A stretch of 48,156 nt of DNA from the IMG/VR virus record IMGVR_UViG_3300026533_000004, positions 1-48,156 of that record. One strand, given 5' to 3'. A program made the position numbers and the translations under genes. The DNA comes from a virus. Numbering within the stretch: position 1 is the first letter of the stretch; every line of letters starts with the position of its first letter. Positions 47,645-48,156 of the stretch are shown here, piece after piece. The notes beneath the pieces are model-generated. The model made no database searches. It saw only the letters and a list, made by a program, of their open reading frames with translations, and was not told where the DNA came from.

Positions 47645-48156
47645 TTAATGTGGGACATCTGTATCACTTACACCCCAAACAACTTGTGTCATTTTATGTT
47701 TGTGGGTATCCCCTACATTTACACCATTGTGAGTAAAGCTACCACTTGGAGAATTAAATTTAATACCTACACTTGCATTTACTTCAAATACTTTACAATT
47801 AAAAGTAAGATTATCAGTATTAAATTTAATATTAGGTGCTGTTAAACTTATAGTATCACTTGCAGTTAAATTAATATTAGTAGCTTGTAAATTATAATCT
47901 TTAACAATATTCTCATTTAAATTACTTCCTATACTTATATTTTTATCTTTACCTATATTCTCATTACTATTACTATTTATAAATATGTTACTATCATTTG
48001 ATATATTTACATTTATATTTTTTACATTTAGATTATAAACTTTATCTACATTTACATTTTTATTATTACCTATATCCTCATTTAAATTACTTCCTATACT
48101 TATATTTTTATCATTTTTTATATCCTCATTAAGATTATTTTTAATATTACTATTTA
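47645..48156 (-). CDS. Baseplate spike, C-terminal part with HxH tip
   Basis: This is the continuation of the spike gene that starts at 694. It reads through the end of the repeat region and then into a less repetitive beta-rich stretch (ATNINLTASDTISLTAPNI), ending with a segment containing GVNVGDTHKHKM and the final residues SDTDVPH. The DTHKH segment matches the HxH tip motif of P2/phi92-type membrane-piercing spikes, where the histidines hold an iron ion at the needle apex. The TAA stop is at 47645-47647, 12 bases from the convergent 796-residue gene. The tip motif is seen directly; metal binding is inferred from the family. Confidence 0.8.
   Translation of the reverse strand, partial: NSNIKNNLNEDIKNDKNISIGSNLNEDIGNNKNVNVDKVYNLNVKNINVNISNDSNIFINSNSNENIGKDKNISIGSNLNENIVKDYNLQATNINLTASDTISLTAPNIKFNTDNLTFNCKVFEVNASVGIKFNSPSGSFTHNGVNVGDTHKHKMTQVVWGVSDTDVPH
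47971..48156. repeat. Terminal redundancy: duplicate of bases 1-186
   Basis: Aligned at a fixed offset of 47970, this segment equals bases 1-186 except at positions 99, 100 and 106 (tt and t at the start, cc and c here). The differing bases match the second internal 144-bp unit (near 243-250). It is either an assembly overlap of a circular molecule whose end was built from the wrong repeat copy, or a real additional repeat. Both interpretations keep the spike gene in frame (186 = 62 codons). Confidence 0.85.

Noticed and set aside
1-48156. Search for integrase, Mu-type transposase or partition genes
   Set aside because: Despite Mu-like tail genes, no transposase A/B, tyrosine integrase or ParA/ParB pattern was found; only the truncated serine recombinase. 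Lysogeny cannot be supported from this window.
1-48156. tRNA genes and CRISPR arrays
   Set aside because: No cloverleaf with a T-loop consensus and no regularly spaced short direct repeats were found. The regular repeats in the spike gene are 144-bp coding units.

Overview
The window is a nearly complete, very AT-rich contractile-tailed (myovirus-type) phage genome. The two ends share a 186-bp stretch (1-186 and 47971-48156, three mismatches) and the baseplate-spike gene runs off one end and onto the other in frame, so the contig closes into a circle. No integrase, transposase, tRNA or CRISPR array was seen. The extreme AT bias, AAAGGA ribosome-binding sites, Mu-like tail proteins, a decayed recombinase of the type common in Campylobacter/Arcobacter-like bacteria and a Csx20-like protein suggest a Campylobacterota host; this is an inference of moderate strength.

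Layout: (1) 2621 down to 1, continuing at 48156-47645, minus strand: DNA-circularisation-type protein, baseplate hub, spike. (2) 3216-6242 plus: major capsid, two small head genes, a fibre. (3) 6253-7132 minus: four small unknown genes; 7244-7813 a 5'-truncated serine recombinase; then two candidate structured RNAs (7842-7950, 10648-10793) flanking a P-loop kinase, an unknown gene and plus-strand head genes (8845-10622). (4) 10775-23052, mostly minus: the replication module (SNF2-like helicase, RecD/Dda-like helicase, VRR-NUC nuclease, DUF2815 ssDNA-binding protein, Cas4/RecB-like exonuclease, family-B DNA polymerase, DUF3310, primase-polymerase/SF3 helicase), interrupted by plus-strand head-tail connector genes (13479-14943). 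(5) 23933-33489: tape measure, a membrane/coiled-coil operon of unknown role, a small Cro-like protein, GH19 endolysin and large terminase, mostly minus. (6) 34040-44739 plus: baseplate gp46- and J-like genes, an accessory cassette (signal-peptide protein, HTH protein, Csx20-like putative ring nuclease), sheath, tube, tail chaperone with a -1 frameshift, gp48-like protein, fibre, DUF4055 portal, scaffold. (7) 44748-47632: holin-like protein and a 796-residue repeat protein.

Three near-identical copies of a ~447-bp intergenic repeat (2684-3130, 23462-23908 inverted, 33546-33985) sit at module boundaries. Each carries nine GTTAC/GTAAC pentamers, many in inverted pairs, and a large central hairpin. 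The canonical Mu-like tail operon is split across these boundaries, onto both strands.

Two promoter classes can be seen. Replication-type genes and the 796-residue gene share a promoter with an AATGNNCATT-like element in the -35/-10 spacer, four bases from TATAAT. Structural genes have a TATAAT followed by a short AT-rich leader ending in CTTAA/CTAAA and AAGG. The most notable finding is the Csx20-like gene (37460-37849), a candidate phage-borne antagonist of type III CRISPR signalling. Next in interest are the dispersed repeats, a second -1 frameshift signal in a small gene at 23243-23397, and two RNA candidates that share closing-stem sequence and crossing-helix topology.
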